A DNA stretch of 64,000 bases from Virgibacillus sp. MSP4-1. GTDB taxonomy: Bacteria > Bacillota > Bacilli > Bacillales > Alkalibacillaceae. Positions 1 through 8,932 of this stretch are shown piece after piece (the first letter of the stretch is position 1; the number at the start of each line of letters is the position of its first letter). Below the pieces are notes generated by a model. It saw only the letters and a program-made list of their open reading frames with translations. It was not told the DNA's origin and did no database searches. Location of the stretch: the NCBI RefSeq assembly GCF_010092505.1, contig NZ_CP048021.1, forward strand, positions 1,302,001 through 1,366,000, written 5' to 3'. Both the position numbers and the translations under genes were made by a program.

Positions 1-1
1 A

Positions 2-1069
2 CCTTATGGGGTTTCCCTGATTATTGGTCCCTGGAACTACCCCGTTCATTTAACACTGGCACCTTTAATTGGGGCGATAGCTGCCGGGAATTGCGCAATT
101 ATTAAACCATCAGAGTATACTCCTAACGTATCCAGCTTAATACGTCATATGATTAAAGAAACATTTGATGCAAATTTTGTAACGGTCATCGAAGGAGATA
201 AAGAGGTAAGTGAAGAGCTGCTTAATGAACGTTTCGATTATATCTTTTTTACCGGCAGTGAACCTGTTGGTAAAATTGTGATGGAAAAAGCTAGTAAGCA
301 TTTAACACCAGTAACGTTGGAGTTAGGTGGCAAGAGCCCTTGTATCGTTGACCGCGATGCAAAGCTTGACCTCGCAGCAAAACGAATTGCCTGGGGAAAA
401 TTTACAAATGCAGGCCAGACATGTGTTGCACCGGATTACTTATATGTACATGAAGACGTTAAGGATGCGTTTCTCGAACGATTTAAAAATGAAGTGAAGA
501 AGTTGTATGGGGAAAATCCTATTGAAAATCAAGAGTACACCCGTATCGTAAATGAAAAACACTTTCACCGGCTAAAAAGGTTTCTGGATGATCAGCATGT
601 CGTGTTTGGTGGAGATACAGATGAAAACAAGCTTACAATCAGTCCCACTTTACTGGAAGATCAAACTTGGAATGACCCGGTTATGCAGGAGGAGATTTTC
701 GGACCTATCCTCCCTATTTTTACGTTTAATAGGTTGAATGAAGTGAAGGAAGAGGTCAAGAATGCACCAAGGCCTCTTGCATTGTACTACTTCTCAGAGA
801 ATACCACCAATCAGGAGTGGATGATTAAAAACATTACGTACGGCGGCGGTTGTATCAATGACACTATGATGCACCTCGCCAATCCTTATCTCCCGTTTGG
901 CGGAGTTGGCACAAGCGGCATGGGAAGCTATCATGGCAAAGCATCCTTTGACACATTTTCCCATCATAAAAGCGTCCTTAAGCAGACAACAGCCTTTGAC
1001 CTGGCCTTCCGCTATCCGGGGTCAAAGCTCGGATTACGGATACTGCGTAATTTGATGAAGAAAAAATAA
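2..1069 (+). CDS. Aldehyde dehydrogenase, class 3 type (5'-partial)
   Basis: NAD(P)-dependent oxidation of an aldehyde to its acid. The gene is cut by the window edge: the open frame runs from base 2 with no start in view, so about the first quarter of a roughly 455-residue enzyme is missing. Visible family marks are PWNYP near the left edge, the LELGGK segment carrying the general-base Glu, and GQTC with the nucleophilic Cys. The C-terminus ends in a hydrophobic and basic tail ([10 protein letters not shown]), as in the ALDH3/YwdH-like enzymes that handle medium and long-chain aldehydes and can sit at membranes. A strong terminator follows, so it ends its transcription unit. The family call is firm; the substrate is not known. 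Confidence 0.93.
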   Translation, partial: PYGVSLIIGPWNYPVHLTLAPLIGAIAAGNCAIIKPSEYTPNVSSLIRHMIKETFDANFVTVIEGDKEVSEELLNERFDYIFFTGSEPVGKIVMEKASKHLTPVTLELGGKSPCIVDRDAKLDLAAKRIAWGKFTNAGQTCVAPDYLYVHEDVKDAFLERFKNEVKKLYGENPIENQEYTRIVNEKHFHRLKRFLDDQHVVFGGDTDENKLTISPTLLEDQTWNDPVMQEEIFGPILPIFTFNRLNEVKEEVKNAPRPLALYYFSENTTNQEWMIKNITYGGGCINDTMMHLANPYLPFGGVGTSGMGSYHGKASFDTFSHHKSVLKQTTAFDLAFRYPGSKLGLRILRNLMKKK

Positions 1070-1101
1070 TATTCATTGAAAATTTATATACGTATAGGAT
1101 A

Positions 1102-1146
1102 ATCCGGGAAGCTGCTACCAATAGTATTAGCTTCCCGGATTTTTTG
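1102..1146 (+). terminator. Rho-independent terminator after aldehyde dehydrogenase
   Basis: A 12-bp perfect stem (ATCCGGGAAGCT, 1102-1113, with its complement at 1129-1140) is followed by a T-run. It lies 33 bases after the aldehyde dehydrogenase stop. Confidence 0.9.
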
Positions 1147-1238
1147 GTAATTCAAAGGAATTTACCCTTGAAATTTTAATAGAAAACGAATATTATAGGA
1201 ATCGTTGGTTAAAATTATACGGAAAAGAGATTGGTGAT

Positions 1239-2534
1239 ATGATGAATCTACAATTTAATCTTGAAAAAAATGGAACAAATACACGAACCGAAATCACGGC
1301 AGGATTCACAACCTTCCTGACAATGGTCTACATTATCTTTGTCAATCCTAGTATACTTCAAGCTGCCGGAATTCCTTTTGATCAAGTCTTTATGGCTACG
1401 ATTATCTCAGCAGGAATCGGTACACTTATTATGGCTTTATTCGCCAATTTCCCAATCGCAATAGCGCCCGGTATGGGGTTAAACGCGTACTTTGCAACGG
1501 TTGCCGGTGTACAGGGGCTCACCTATCAAACCATATTGGGCACTGTCTTTCTGGCAGGTATTTTGTTTATTCTATTAAGCTTAACTAGAGTAAGAGAAAT
1601 GCTCATTGAAGCAATTCCTGCCTCTCTTAAATTCGGAATTACAGCAGGCATTGGCTTATTTATTGCATTTCTCGGTTTACGAATGTCAGGAATCGTAGTG
1701 GCAAACCCGGCAAATCTTGTAGCATTAGGTGATATAACAAGTCCTGTCACTCTCCTTAGTATTGCAGGGTTATTTGTAACATTAATTCTGATTGCACTGG
1801 ATATCAAAGGAGCTTTATTTTTCGGAATGATTTTCACAGGAGTTATCGGCTATTTTACCGGTCATCTGGAATTTCAAAATGGTTTCTTTTCCTTGCCCCC
1901 TGCCCCGGTATTTTTTGATTTAAATATTGCCGGTGTCTTTACTCAAGGGCTCTATGCAACGGTTTTTGTATTTCTTCTTATCACCTTGTTTGATACGACT
2001 GGCACTCTTATTGGGGTAACAGAACAAGCAGGGCTTATGAAGGACGGAAAGCTCCCTAACGCGAAATCTGCCTTTATGGCGGATGCGATTGCGACAACCG
2101 TAGGCTCCACATTTGGTACGAGTCCTTCCACGGCTTATGTTGAATCGGCTTCAGGAGTGGGTGCTGGTGGACGAACTGGATTAACATCACTGGTTGTCGC
2201 TCTATTATTTTTCGCGGCTATGTTTTTCTCTCCTGTTGTGGAGGCTGTTTCCAGTCTATCAGCTATTACTGCACCTGTACTGATTATTGTAGGCTTTTAT
2301 ATGATGCAAGGGTTATCACAGGTTGAATGGAAGAACTTTATAGAAGCATTTCCTACGTTCGCCATCATTTTAACCATGCCTCTAACATCCAGCATAGCAA
2401 CGGGAATTGCAGTCGGGTTTATTACCTATCCCCTTTTAAAGCTAGTTAAGGGGCAGGGAAAGAATGTTCACTGGATTCTTTATCTGTTTGCTGTTCTCTT
2501 CCTGATCCAATTAATCTTTTTCCCTATGCACTAA
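1239..2534 (+). CDS. NCS2-family purine permease (PbuG/PbuO/AzgA type)
   Basis: Integral membrane transporter that imports purine bases such as adenine, guanine or hypoxanthine by cation symport. The 431-residue length and about a dozen hydrophobic segments fit the AzgA-like branch. Recognisable features are the N-terminal TEITAGFTTFLTMVYI segment, the APGMGLNAYF stretch and the FDTTGTLIGV motif of substrate-binding helices, and the GTSPSTAYVESASG loop. Two ATGs lie in tandem at 1239 and 1242 behind a weak GA-rich site. It is a single-gene unit between two terminators. I looked for a purine riboswitch in the 93 bases after the preceding terminator and did not see one. Which base it prefers cannot be told from sequence alone. 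Confidence 0.9.
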   Translation: MMNLQFNLEKNGTNTRTEITAGFTTFLTMVYIIFVNPSILQAAGIPFDQVFMATIISAGIGTLIMALFANFPIAIAPGMGLNAYFATVAGVQGLTYQTILGTVFLAGILFILLSLTRVREMLIEAIPASLKFGITAGIGLFIAFLGLRMSGIVVANPANLVALGDITSPVTLLSIAGLFVTLILIALDIKGALFFGMIFTGVIGYFTGHLEFQNGFFSLPPAPVFFDLNIAGVFTQGLYATVFVFLLITLFDTTGTLIGVTEQAGLMKDGKLPNAKSAFMADAIATTVGSTFGTSPSTAYVESASGVGAGGRTGLTSLVVALLFFAAMFFSPVVEAVSSLSAITAPVLIIVGFYMMQGLSQVEWKNFIEAFPTFAIILTMPLTSSIATGIAVGFITYPLLKLVKGQGKNVHWILYLFAVLFLIQLIFFPMH

Positions 2535-2536
2535 AG

Positions 2537-2564
2537 AAAGCACCTGGTCTATCCCAGGTGCTTT
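2537..2564. terminator. Bidirectional terminator between permease and methyltransferase
   Basis: The stem AAAGCACCTGG / CCAGGTGCTTT is flanked by A- and T-rich sequence. It lies between two convergent genes and can serve both strands. Confidence 0.85.
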
Positions 2565-3157
2565 TATTCATCGTTTAAGCAGGTTATGGTTAAAAACAAC
2601 CCTTTATAATATTCTTGAACGTTTTTAATGGTTACGTCATACGTTTTAATTATGCCTAACGTATCACGGTCCAGGTGACAGCCGTCACATACCTTTTTCC
2701 AAATGGGGGTAAGGACCTCCTGAGCTTTTGCCAGTCCAGGCTGGTCTAATTTTACATGCTCAAAGAATAAAAGTGCGGCCCCAGGTTTAGTTACCCTCAG
2801 GATTTCCTTCATTGCCTGGTGAGGATCAGGTATCGTGCAAAATACAAGGGTTGCCACAACTGTATCAAAGCTGTTATCCGAAAAAGGAAGCTGTTCTGCA
2901 CTGGATGTAAAGGTCGTTATGGCAGCATTCGATTTCATCAGATTTTTTTGTGACCGTTCCATCATGCGGGGGTTCGGTTCAATGGCATCAACACGGTCAG
3001 CATTTTTATAGTAAGGGAAATTCACGCCTGTCCCAAAGCCAATTTCCAACACTCTGCCTGTTGCCTGGGAAAGCAAATTTCTTCTTATCCTCTTAAATCT
3101 TCTTTTTTCCAGGGGTTTCATGGCAAAATCATAAAACGCTGGAAACCATTTTCCCAT
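2564..3157 (-). CDS. Class I SAM-dependent methyltransferase, TMT1/METTL7-like
   Basis: Predicted soluble S-adenosylmethionine methyltransferase of 197 residues. The Rossmann glycine motif (VLEIGFGTG, about residues 36-44), the acidic motif II (DAIEPN) and a post-core SFDTVVATLVFC strand fit the UbiE-like Methyltransf_11 fold. The DGCHLDRDT element near residues 158-166 resembles the GC-L-R-T signature I recall from METTL7/TMT1 proteins, whose mammalian members methylate alkyl thiols. There is no N-terminal membrane anchor. It converges on the permease and is divergent from cysH, a sulfur gene, which makes a thiol substrate attractive but unproved. The methyltransferase call is firm; the substrate is inference. 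Confidence 0.85.
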   Translation of the reverse strand: MGKWFPAFYDFAMKPLEKRRFKRIRRNLLSQATGRVLEIGFGTGVNFPYYKNADRVDAIEPNPRMMERSQKNLMKSNAAITTFTSSAEQLPFSDNSFDTVVATLVFCTIPDPHQAMKEILRVTKPGAALLFFEHVKLDQPGLAKAQEVLTPIWKKVCDGCHLDRDTLGIIKTYDVTIKNVQEYYKGLFLTITCLNDE

Positions 3158-3252
3158 CGCGAATCACTCCAGACATTCATCCTCTAATTACTGATTATAC
3201 CATGAATGATATCATTCCCTATCAATTTTGACCTGTAATTTGATTCCTTCAT

Positions 3253-3282
3253 TTGACAGAATATTAGAGGAAAAGATATTCT
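3253..3282 (+). promoter_or_regulatory. Candidate sigma-A promoter of cysH
   Basis: TTGACA at 3253-3258 is a consensus -35. An 18-base gap leads to TATTCT at 3277-3282, a four-of-six -10. It lies about 40 bases before the cysH start. Confidence 0.45.
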
Positions 3283-3324
3283 TTATAGAAAGATACTACC
3301 GTTATTTTCATGAGGGGTGTAAAT

Positions 3325-4044
3325 GTGCTACAGTCCAAATATTTGTCTTATCATTCACTTACAGATTCAGACTATCAGCAGCTCCACAATTCCTTAAACG
3401 GAAAAACAGCGGCTGAGGTCATTCGTTGGGGCTATGATATGTTTGGTAATGATTTAATATATTCCTGCAGTTTTGGTGCGGAATCTATGGTTCTTATAGA
3501 TATAATCTATCCTGTAAAACCTGATGCTAAGCTGGTATTTTTAGATACAGACTTTCATTTTAAAGAAACCTACCAATTAATAGATGAGGTAAAAAAGAAA
3601 TATCCAAAGCTGACGATTGAATCTGTAAAACCACGGCTAACACCTGAAGAACAAGCCGGAAAACATGGAGACAGACTCTGGGAAAAGAACCCGGATTTAT
3701 GTTGTCAAATTCGGAAAATTGATCCTCTGAAGGATGTGTTATCCAATGCCAGAGCATGGATCTCTGGATTACGAAGAGATCAGTCACCTTTACGTGCAAA
3801 TACTAATTTTGTGAATAAAGACGATAAATTTCAATCCATTAAATTATGTCCCCTTATCCATTGGACCTGGGATGAAATCTGGGATTATATTAAATCCAAT
3901 GATGTCCCCTACAATGAACTGCATGATCAGAATTATCCAAGCATTGGCTGTACATATTGCACCTCCCCAACCAAAAATGGGGCAGACTCCAGGGAAGGCA
4001 GATGGGCCGGCCTGAACAAAACCGAATGCGGCCTGCATTTTTAA
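3325..4044 (+). CDS. cysH: Phosphoadenylyl/adenylyl-sulfate reductase CysH
   Basis: Reduces activated sulfate (PAPS or APS) to sulfite in assimilatory sulfur metabolism, using thioredoxin. With the GTG start at 3325 the protein has 239 residues. That start is chosen because GAGGGG sits 7 bases upstream, whereas the in-frame ATG at 3310 has no ribosome-binding site. The protein shows the SCSFGAES nucleotide-binding loop, an LDTDFHF segment, CC at 126-127 and CxxC at 209-212 (the four ligands of a 4Fe-4S cluster), and the C-terminal ECGLHF with catalytic Cys235. The iron-sulfur pattern places it with Bacillus CysH, which accepts both substrates, and not with the enteric PAPS-only type. No other cys genes are adjacent. 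Confidence 0.93.
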   Translation: MLQSKYLSYHSLTDSDYQQLHNSLNGKTAAEVIRWGYDMFGNDLIYSCSFGAESMVLIDIIYPVKPDAKLVFLDTDFHFKETYQLIDEVKKKYPKLTIESVKPRLTPEEQAGKHGDRLWEKNPDLCCQIRKIDPLKDVLSNARAWISGLRRDQSPLRANTNFVNKDDKFQSIKLCPLIHWTWDEIWDYIKSNDVPYNELHDQNYPSIGCTYCTSPTKNGADSREGRWAGLNKTECGLHF

Positions 4045-4097
4045 CAGAAAAGCGGAGGGGTCTCTCCTGTTGATTAATAAATAAAAATTCCCATAGA

Positions 4098-4442
4098 ATG
4101 AAACTGACAGGCAAGATAGATGAGGATTCGATGGTATATATTTTCAATGCCATAACAAACTTTCAACGGTCATTATCCAGTCGCTGCCATAGGGGATACG
4201 AGGACACCATTGCCCGTATTATCAGGGAGCAGCTTGAAATCATTTTTTATAAAATGCTGCTAAATGAAAAAGCAGTGGAAGAGGTTGAGGCGCTGAAAAC
4301 CACTGCGGTTATACTAAGCTGGGACATGTATGATGCTTCTCTGGGATGGAGAAAAAGCGATACTCATCTTTCCCCTGAAGAATTTATCAAACGTTCTTTA
4401 CCTTACTTAATGGCCGGGGTAAAATCTGCTTCCAATTATTAA
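4098..4442 (+). CDS. TetR-family regulator fragment, C-terminal domain only
   Basis: A 114-residue, mostly helical protein resembling the ligand/dimerisation half of TetR/AcrR regulators; the segment around SWDMYDASLGWRKSDTHLSPEEF matches the late helices of that domain. No helix-turn-helix precedes it: the frame is closed by a stop at 4071-4073, and nothing in the short gap to cysH encodes a DNA-binding domain. The ATG at 4098 has no good ribosome-binding site. An in-frame ATG at 4131 has GAGG five bases upstream, and would give 103 residues. It is most likely a decayed regulator remnant, or less likely a free-standing effector domain. A strong terminator follows. Confidence 0.5.
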   Translation: MKLTGKIDEDSMVYIFNAITNFQRSLSSRCHRGYEDTIARIIREQLEIIFYKMLLNEKAVEEVEALKTTAVILSWDMYDASLGWRKSDTHLSPEEFIKRSLPYLMAGVKSASNY

Positions 4443-4485
4443 AACACCTCTAAATTGCTCCCTTGCAATTTAGAGGTGTTTTTAT
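4442..4485 (+). terminator. Strong terminator after the TetR fragment
   Basis: A 17-bp perfect stem (4442-4458 with 4465-4481) closes a 6-base loop and runs into TTTTT. It overlaps the stop region of the preceding gene. Confidence 0.92.
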
Positions 4486-4590
4486 CATGCATGAACTGGC
4501 CGTAATACCCACTTCAAGTCTTGAGGATAAACCAACAAGAATAAGTGGGGATAGAGAAAACCTCCACTGATGGAAGTTTCCCTTTCTCAT
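4484..4590 (-). repeat. Dispersed hairpin repeat, copy 1
   Basis: Read on the minus strand, this gap matches the stretch at 34311-34440 over about 110 bases with small indels. Shared blocks include CATCAGTGG, CTCTATCCCC, CCCACTTA, TCTTGTTGG, ACGGCC and the terminal GTGATAAAA or ATGATAAAA. AGTGG and CCACT flank the CTCTATC block and can pair. It lies just downstream of topB and encodes nothing. Confidence 0.6.
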
Positions 4591-6774
4591 CTAATCTTTT
4601 TTCAGTTTCGCTAACGCTTCCGCTAATGCCGGATTGGTAAATTCGTCATTTTGCTGTTTTTTCATATACTTCTGTACATCTTTTTTCGATGCTTTATTTT
4701 GCTTTTCCTTTCTCTTTCTTTCGTTAAATGTTGAAAGCTTCTCACGATGCCCGCATTTACATACAAAAATCTGTCCTTCTCCCTCGCCACGAAGCTCCAG
4801 TTTTTTATGACAGTTCGGGCATCTTGCATTGGTCTGTTTCGCAATGTTTTTCTTATGCCCGCATGAACGATCCTGACAAACGAGCATTCTGCCTTTTTTC
4901 GTATTGACTTCAAGCATTTGCTTTCCACAATCAGGACATTTGGTTCCTGTTATATTGTGGTGCTTATACCTGGCATCACTGTTTTTTATTTCCTTGACAA
5001 CCGATGCCGCATAGTCCTTCATATCTTTAATAAAATCCTGCTTATTTAGTTTACCTTTTTCAATTGCAGACAGCTTCTGTTCCCACTCAGCGGTTAATGC
5101 CGGAGAGCGTAAATCAGCAGGAACCAAATCTAATAGCTGCTTTCCTTTACCGGTTAAAGTAATATATTTTCCTTTTTTCTCAATATAATAATTGTTAAAC
5201 AGCTTTTCAATAATGTCCGCTCGGGTGGCAACCGTTCCCAGTCCGCCGGTTTGATTCATCGTCTTTGCTAATTTATCGTCCTTCTGCTCCATGAATTTCA
5301 CGGGATTCTCCATAGCCTGAAGAAGACTTCCTTCTGTGAAGTGCTCAGGAGGCTTTGTTTCACCCGTCGTCTGATGAATCGTAATGTTTTTGATCTGACT
5401 GCCTTGTTTAAGTTCAGGGATGTCCTGTTGTTCGAACTGTTCATCACGATCATCCTGCTGATTTTGATATATGTCCTTCCAGCCTGATCTTTTTACCGAT
5501 TTTCCTTTAGCCACAAATGATTCATTTCCGATTTTCGCCGTTATTGTCCGCTGTTCATATTCAAAAGGATCGGACAGAACAGCTAAAAATCTTTTAACGA
5601 CCAGGTCATAGATTTTCCGTTCATTAGAATTTAAATCACTCATATGCGCTCGCTTCTCAGTAGGAATAATCGCATGGTGATCGGATACCTTTCGATCATC
5701 CACAAAGTGCTTATTTGGCTTGATTGGCTTTTGTAAAAGCTGATTGGCAATCGGTTTGTATTCATCCACACTGCACGCCTTCATTCGATCTTTTAAGGTC
5801 GGAACAATATCTGTGGATAGGTGCCTGGAATCCGTTCTCGGATAAGTTAACACTTTATGCTGCTCATACAGCTTTTGCATAGCAGATAAGGTTTCCTTAC
5901 CAGAAAATCCAAATATACGGTTCGCATCCCTTTGAAGCTCTGTTAAATCATACAGCTGTGGAGCAAAGCTTTTCTTTTGTTTCGTTTCGACGTTTATGAT
6001 TTCGGCAGGCCGATGGTTTACTTTCTCCATCAATTTATCGGTTGTCTCTTTTGAAAAAATGCGAGAGTTATGAGATTTATGATCCTGCCAAGTAAATGTT
6101 ATTCCCTTAGGTGAGGAAGCCTGTATTCCATAGAAAGTACGGGGCTTGAACTGCTTTATTTCCTCTTCCCTTTTAGCAATCATCGCTAAAGTCGGCGTCT
6201 GAACACGTCCACTGGATAGCTGAGCGTTAAATTTCGTAGTTAACGCACGTGTGGCATTTAATCCTACATACCAATCCGCTTCTGCCCTGGCCTGAGCGGA
6301 TGCATATAAATTTTCATATTGCCTGCCGTTTTTTAAGTTATTGAAACCATCACGAATCGCTTTATCAGTAACCGATGAGATCCATAACCGTTTGATTGGC
6401 TTTTTTACTCGTGCCTTCTCAATAATCCATCGGGCCACCAGTTCTCCTTCCCGGCCAGCATCCGTTGCAATCACAATATCGTTTACATCCTTACGATTTA
6501 ACTGCTGTTTTACTGTGCTGAATTGTTTTCCGGTCTTTTTCATAACCACAAGCTTCAGGTGTTTGGGAAGCATAGGGAGGTCCTCCATCTTCCATTCCTG
6601 GTACTTGTCATCATACACAGCAGGATCTGCCAGCGTAACCAAGTGCCCCAGTGCCCAGGTTACTATATATTTAGAACCTTCAAAGAAGCCGTTTCCTTTT
6701 TTCTTACAATGTAAAACCCTTGCAATGTCCCGTCCTACTGAAGGTTTTTCTGCTAAAACTACTGTTTTGCTCAT
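4591..6774 (-). CDS. topB: DNA topoisomerase III
   Basis: Type IA topoisomerase that passes single strands to decatenate DNA and resolve recombination or replication intermediates. The start at 6774 (MSKTVVLAEKPSVG) is preferred over an ATG 13 codons upstream because GAGAGG lies just before it; the resulting 727 residues equal the length of the B. subtilis enzyme. The TOPRIM domain begins at VVLAEKPS and contains the DAGREGE metal site. The catalytic tyrosine lies in TYPRTDSRHL. Two C-terminal four-cysteine zinc ribbons (CPDCGK...CQDRSCGH and CPNCHK...CKCGH) precede a lysine-rich tail. It appears monocistronic. Confidence 0.95.
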   Translation of the reverse strand: MSKTVVLAEKPSVGRDIARVLHCKKKGNGFFEGSKYIVTWALGHLVTLADPAVYDDKYQEWKMEDLPMLPKHLKLVVMKKTGKQFSTVKQQLNRKDVNDIVIATDAGREGELVARWIIEKARVKKPIKRLWISSVTDKAIRDGFNNLKNGRQYENLYASAQARAEADWYVGLNATRALTTKFNAQLSSGRVQTPTLAMIAKREEEIKQFKPRTFYGIQASSPKGITFTWQDHKSHNSRIFSKETTDKLMEKVNHRPAEIINVETKQKKSFAPQLYDLTELQRDANRIFGFSGKETLSAMQKLYEQHKVLTYPRTDSRHLSTDIVPTLKDRMKACSVDEYKPIANQLLQKPIKPNKHFVDDRKVSDHHAIIPTEKRAHMSDLNSNERKIYDLVVKRFLAVLSDPFEYEQRTITAKIGNESFVAKGKSVKRSGWKDIYQNQQDDRDEQFEQQDIPELKQGSQIKNITIHQTTGETKPPEHFTEGSLLQAMENPVKFMEQKDDKLAKTMNQTGGLGTVATRADIIEKLFNNYYIEKKGKYITLTGKGKQLLDLVPADLRSPALTAEWEQKLSAIEKGKLNKQDFIKDMKDYAASVVKEIKNSDARYKHHNITGTKCPDCGKQMLEVNTKKGRMLVCQDRSCGHKKNIAKQTNARCPNCHKKLELRGEGEGQIFVCKCGHREKLSTFNERKRKEKQNKASKKDVQKYMKKQQNDEFTNPALAEALAKLKKD

Positions 6775-6919
6775 GTAAACATTCCTCTCATTCATACCAT
6801 TCAATTTCAACATGATTGCCTATTCTCTTAGTTTATCAGTCAACAATCAAGCTGTCTATTTGGGATACTCCATACTTGTTCTTTCATTCATAAATCCGCT
6901 AATTTAAACCTTCCTGGAC

Positions 6920-6957
6920 AGAAAAAGACCGTATCCCATCACAATGAGATACAGCCT
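6920..6957 (-). terminator. Terminator of the oppA-like gene
   Basis: On the minus strand a 13-bp stem (with G-U pairs) at 6926-6957 ends in UUUUU. It lies just after the stop at 6984. Confidence 0.8.
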
Positions 6958-6983
6958 TTATCAGTTGAAATCATATGTTTATA

Positions 6984-8654
6984 TTACTCTCCTGAAGCAA
7001 CATCCGCATACTTATATTCATACGTTGCACCAAATGGATTTACATATACTCCTTTTACTCTTGGAGAAACCAACTGTGCTCTTGATGCCTGATAAATAGG
7101 TGCAATTGCAGCATCTTCAAATAGAACCTTTTCTGCTTCCAGGAAGTTTTCGTAACGGGCAACATTATCCTGAGCATATTTAGTGCCTGTTTCTTTTACC
7201 AACTGGTCATATTCAGGGTTGGAGTAACCCATGTTGTTATTTCCACTCTCTGTTGTCCATAAGTTCATATACGTATAAGGATCAAGGAAATCCGGTCCCC
7301 ACCTGGATACCTGAACTTCATAATTCATATTCGTATCAAGATCAAGACGTTGTTCTTTCGGTACACGTTTTAAATCAATGGTAAGTCCAGGAAGATTTTC
7401 TTCAAGCTGGTTCGCAATGTACTCTACCATTAATTTCGTGGTCTCATCATCATCAGTCAGGAGTTCCAGCTCAACTTCATCTTTACCGAGTTCATTCAAC
7501 CCTTTTTCCCATAATTCTTTCGCTTTTTCCACATCGTAGGTTACTAGATCTCCATTTGCTGCACGAAAATCTTCTCCTGTTTCGGGAAGTGGTGTGAAAT
7601 CAGCAGGAACAAGACCATTGGCAACGATCGATCCATTATTTAGAATTTCATCAACCAAAGCCTGTTTATTGAATGCTCTGCTCATCGCAGCACGAATATC
7701 ACGATTGGCCAGCACATCGTTCGCTTCTTGGTTGAACTTAATAAAATAAACAAAGGTATCCGGCGTCACTTGATAATCATCATGAGTTTTATATTGATCC
7801 ACCAAAGATGAAGTTAAGTCGATACGATCAACTTTTCCCTTTTCATATAAATTTACAGCCGTTTGAGGATCCTTCACAACTTCAAATGTCAGCTTATCCA
7901 TTTTAACAGCTTCTTTATCCCAATAGTTTTCATTTTTAACAAGTTCCCATGATGTGCTTGTGCTCTCCCATTTTGCCATCTTATATGGGCCATTGGACAG
8001 TAATGAATCTGCGCTTAATGCAAAATTCTCGCCCTGTTCTTCAACAAAGGATTGATTTAAAGGAAAAAACGTACCAAATGTTGTTAAAGATTCAAAGTAT
8101 GGAGTTGGATTTTCTAATTCAACAACAAGTGTGTAATCATCTTTTGCAGAAACACCAAGCTCTTCTACAGGGAGGTCTCCACTGCTTACATCGGTTGCAT
8201 TTTTAATAACCCCATTCATCATATACGGGCCATATTCAGAACCTGTATCCGGATTAACAGCTCTTCTCCATGAGTAAACAAAATCATGTGCGGTTACAGA
8301 ATCTCCGTTTGACCATTTCGCATCCTCACGTAATGTGAATGTCCAGGTCTTTCCATCTTTACTTACTTTGTGTTTCTTAGCAATTCCCGGTTCGGTTTCT
8401 CCATCTTCACCTAAACGATACAAACCTTCCATTGTAGCCGATAAGTTATTAAATGAGGCCTCATCTGTAGTAATCGATGGATCCATGGAAGCAATCGCTA
8501 CCTTAGTTGTAAAATTAAGTACTTGTCCCTCACTATCAGAAGAACTTTCAGAATCTGTAGTTCCCGCCTCCTCTGTGTTTTCGTCAGAACAAGCTGCGAC
8601 TACACTCAGAAATAGACCAAGCAAAAGCAACAGCAGCCAATTTTTTCTCTTCAT
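6984..8654 (-). CDS. Oligopeptide ABC transporter substrate-binding lipoprotein (OppA/SBP_bac_5)
   Basis: Extracytoplasmic peptide-binding lipoprotein of 556 residues. The N-terminus has a basic start, a leucine-rich core and a lipobox ending VVAAC, where Cys22 would be lipidated. A serine/acid-rich linker follows, then a full SBP_bac_5 domain (DAKWSNGDSVTAHDFVYSWRR and PYTYMNLWTTESGN are typical stretches). AGGGGGT precedes the ATG. No permease or ATPase genes are adjacent, so it must work with transporter subunits encoded elsewhere, as solitary OppA paralogs do, or act in peptide sensing. It has its own promoter, a palindrome at the start site and a terminator. Confidence 0.92.
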   Translation of the reverse strand: MKRKNWLLLLLLGLFLSVVAACSDENTEEAGTTDSESSSDSEGQVLNFTTKVAIASMDPSITTDEASFNNLSATMEGLYRLGEDGETEPGIAKKHKVSKDGKTWTFTLREDAKWSNGDSVTAHDFVYSWRRAVNPDTGSEYGPYMMNGVIKNATDVSSGDLPVEELGVSAKDDYTLVVELENPTPYFESLTTFGTFFPLNQSFVEEQGENFALSADSLLSNGPYKMAKWESTSTSWELVKNENYWDKEAVKMDKLTFEVVKDPQTAVNLYEKGKVDRIDLTSSLVDQYKTHDDYQVTPDTFVYFIKFNQEANDVLANRDIRAAMSRAFNKQALVDEILNNGSIVANGLVPADFTPLPETGEDFRAANGDLVTYDVEKAKELWEKGLNELGKDEVELELLTDDDETTKLMVEYIANQLEENLPGLTIDLKRVPKEQRLDLDTNMNYEVQVSRWGPDFLDPYTYMNLWTTESGNNNMGYSNPEYDQLVKETGTKYAQDNVARYENFLEAEKVLFEDAAIAPIYQASRAQLVSPRVKGVYVNPFGATYEYKYADVASGE

Positions 8655-8693
8655 GTCTTTTTACCCCCTGTTTGTCAATACTAATTAATTATT

Positions 8694-8730
8694 AGTAAAT
8701 TTTAATAATTACAACTAGTTAAAATTTACT
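8694..8730. promoter_or_regulatory. Perfect inverted repeat (operator candidate) at oppA start site
   Basis: AGTAAATTTTAA at 8694-8705 is mirrored exactly by TTAAAATTTACT at 8719-8730 with a 13-base spacer. The repeat begins just downstream of the oppA -10 box, so a bound repressor would block initiation. Confidence 0.55.
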
Positions 8731-8740
8731 GAATGAAAGT

Positions 8741-8770
8741 ATTATACTGGAATATTACGAAAATTGTAAA
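8741..8770 (-). promoter_or_regulatory. Sigma-A promoter of the oppA-like gene
   Basis: On the minus strand, TTTACA (8765-8770) and TATAAT (8741-8746) are separated by 18 bases. The transcript would start near 8734, within the region of the inverted repeat. Confidence 0.65.
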
Positions 8771-8932
8771 GACTATTTAATAAATTAATTCTTTAGAACT
8801 ATGGAGAAAATAGACCTTAATATCTTACCTCCTCCACTTCTAGAAGTATTGTGACTTGTGACTAATCAATTTTTTTGTTTAAAAAAATACATCAGGGAAA
8901 AACTGGATACAAAGGTAATAGGAGGTGGATTC

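Noticed and set aside
1150-1238. Purine riboswitch before the NCS2 permease
   Set aside because: The conserved junction sequences and paired loops of the purine aptamer are not present, and the gap after the terminator is short.
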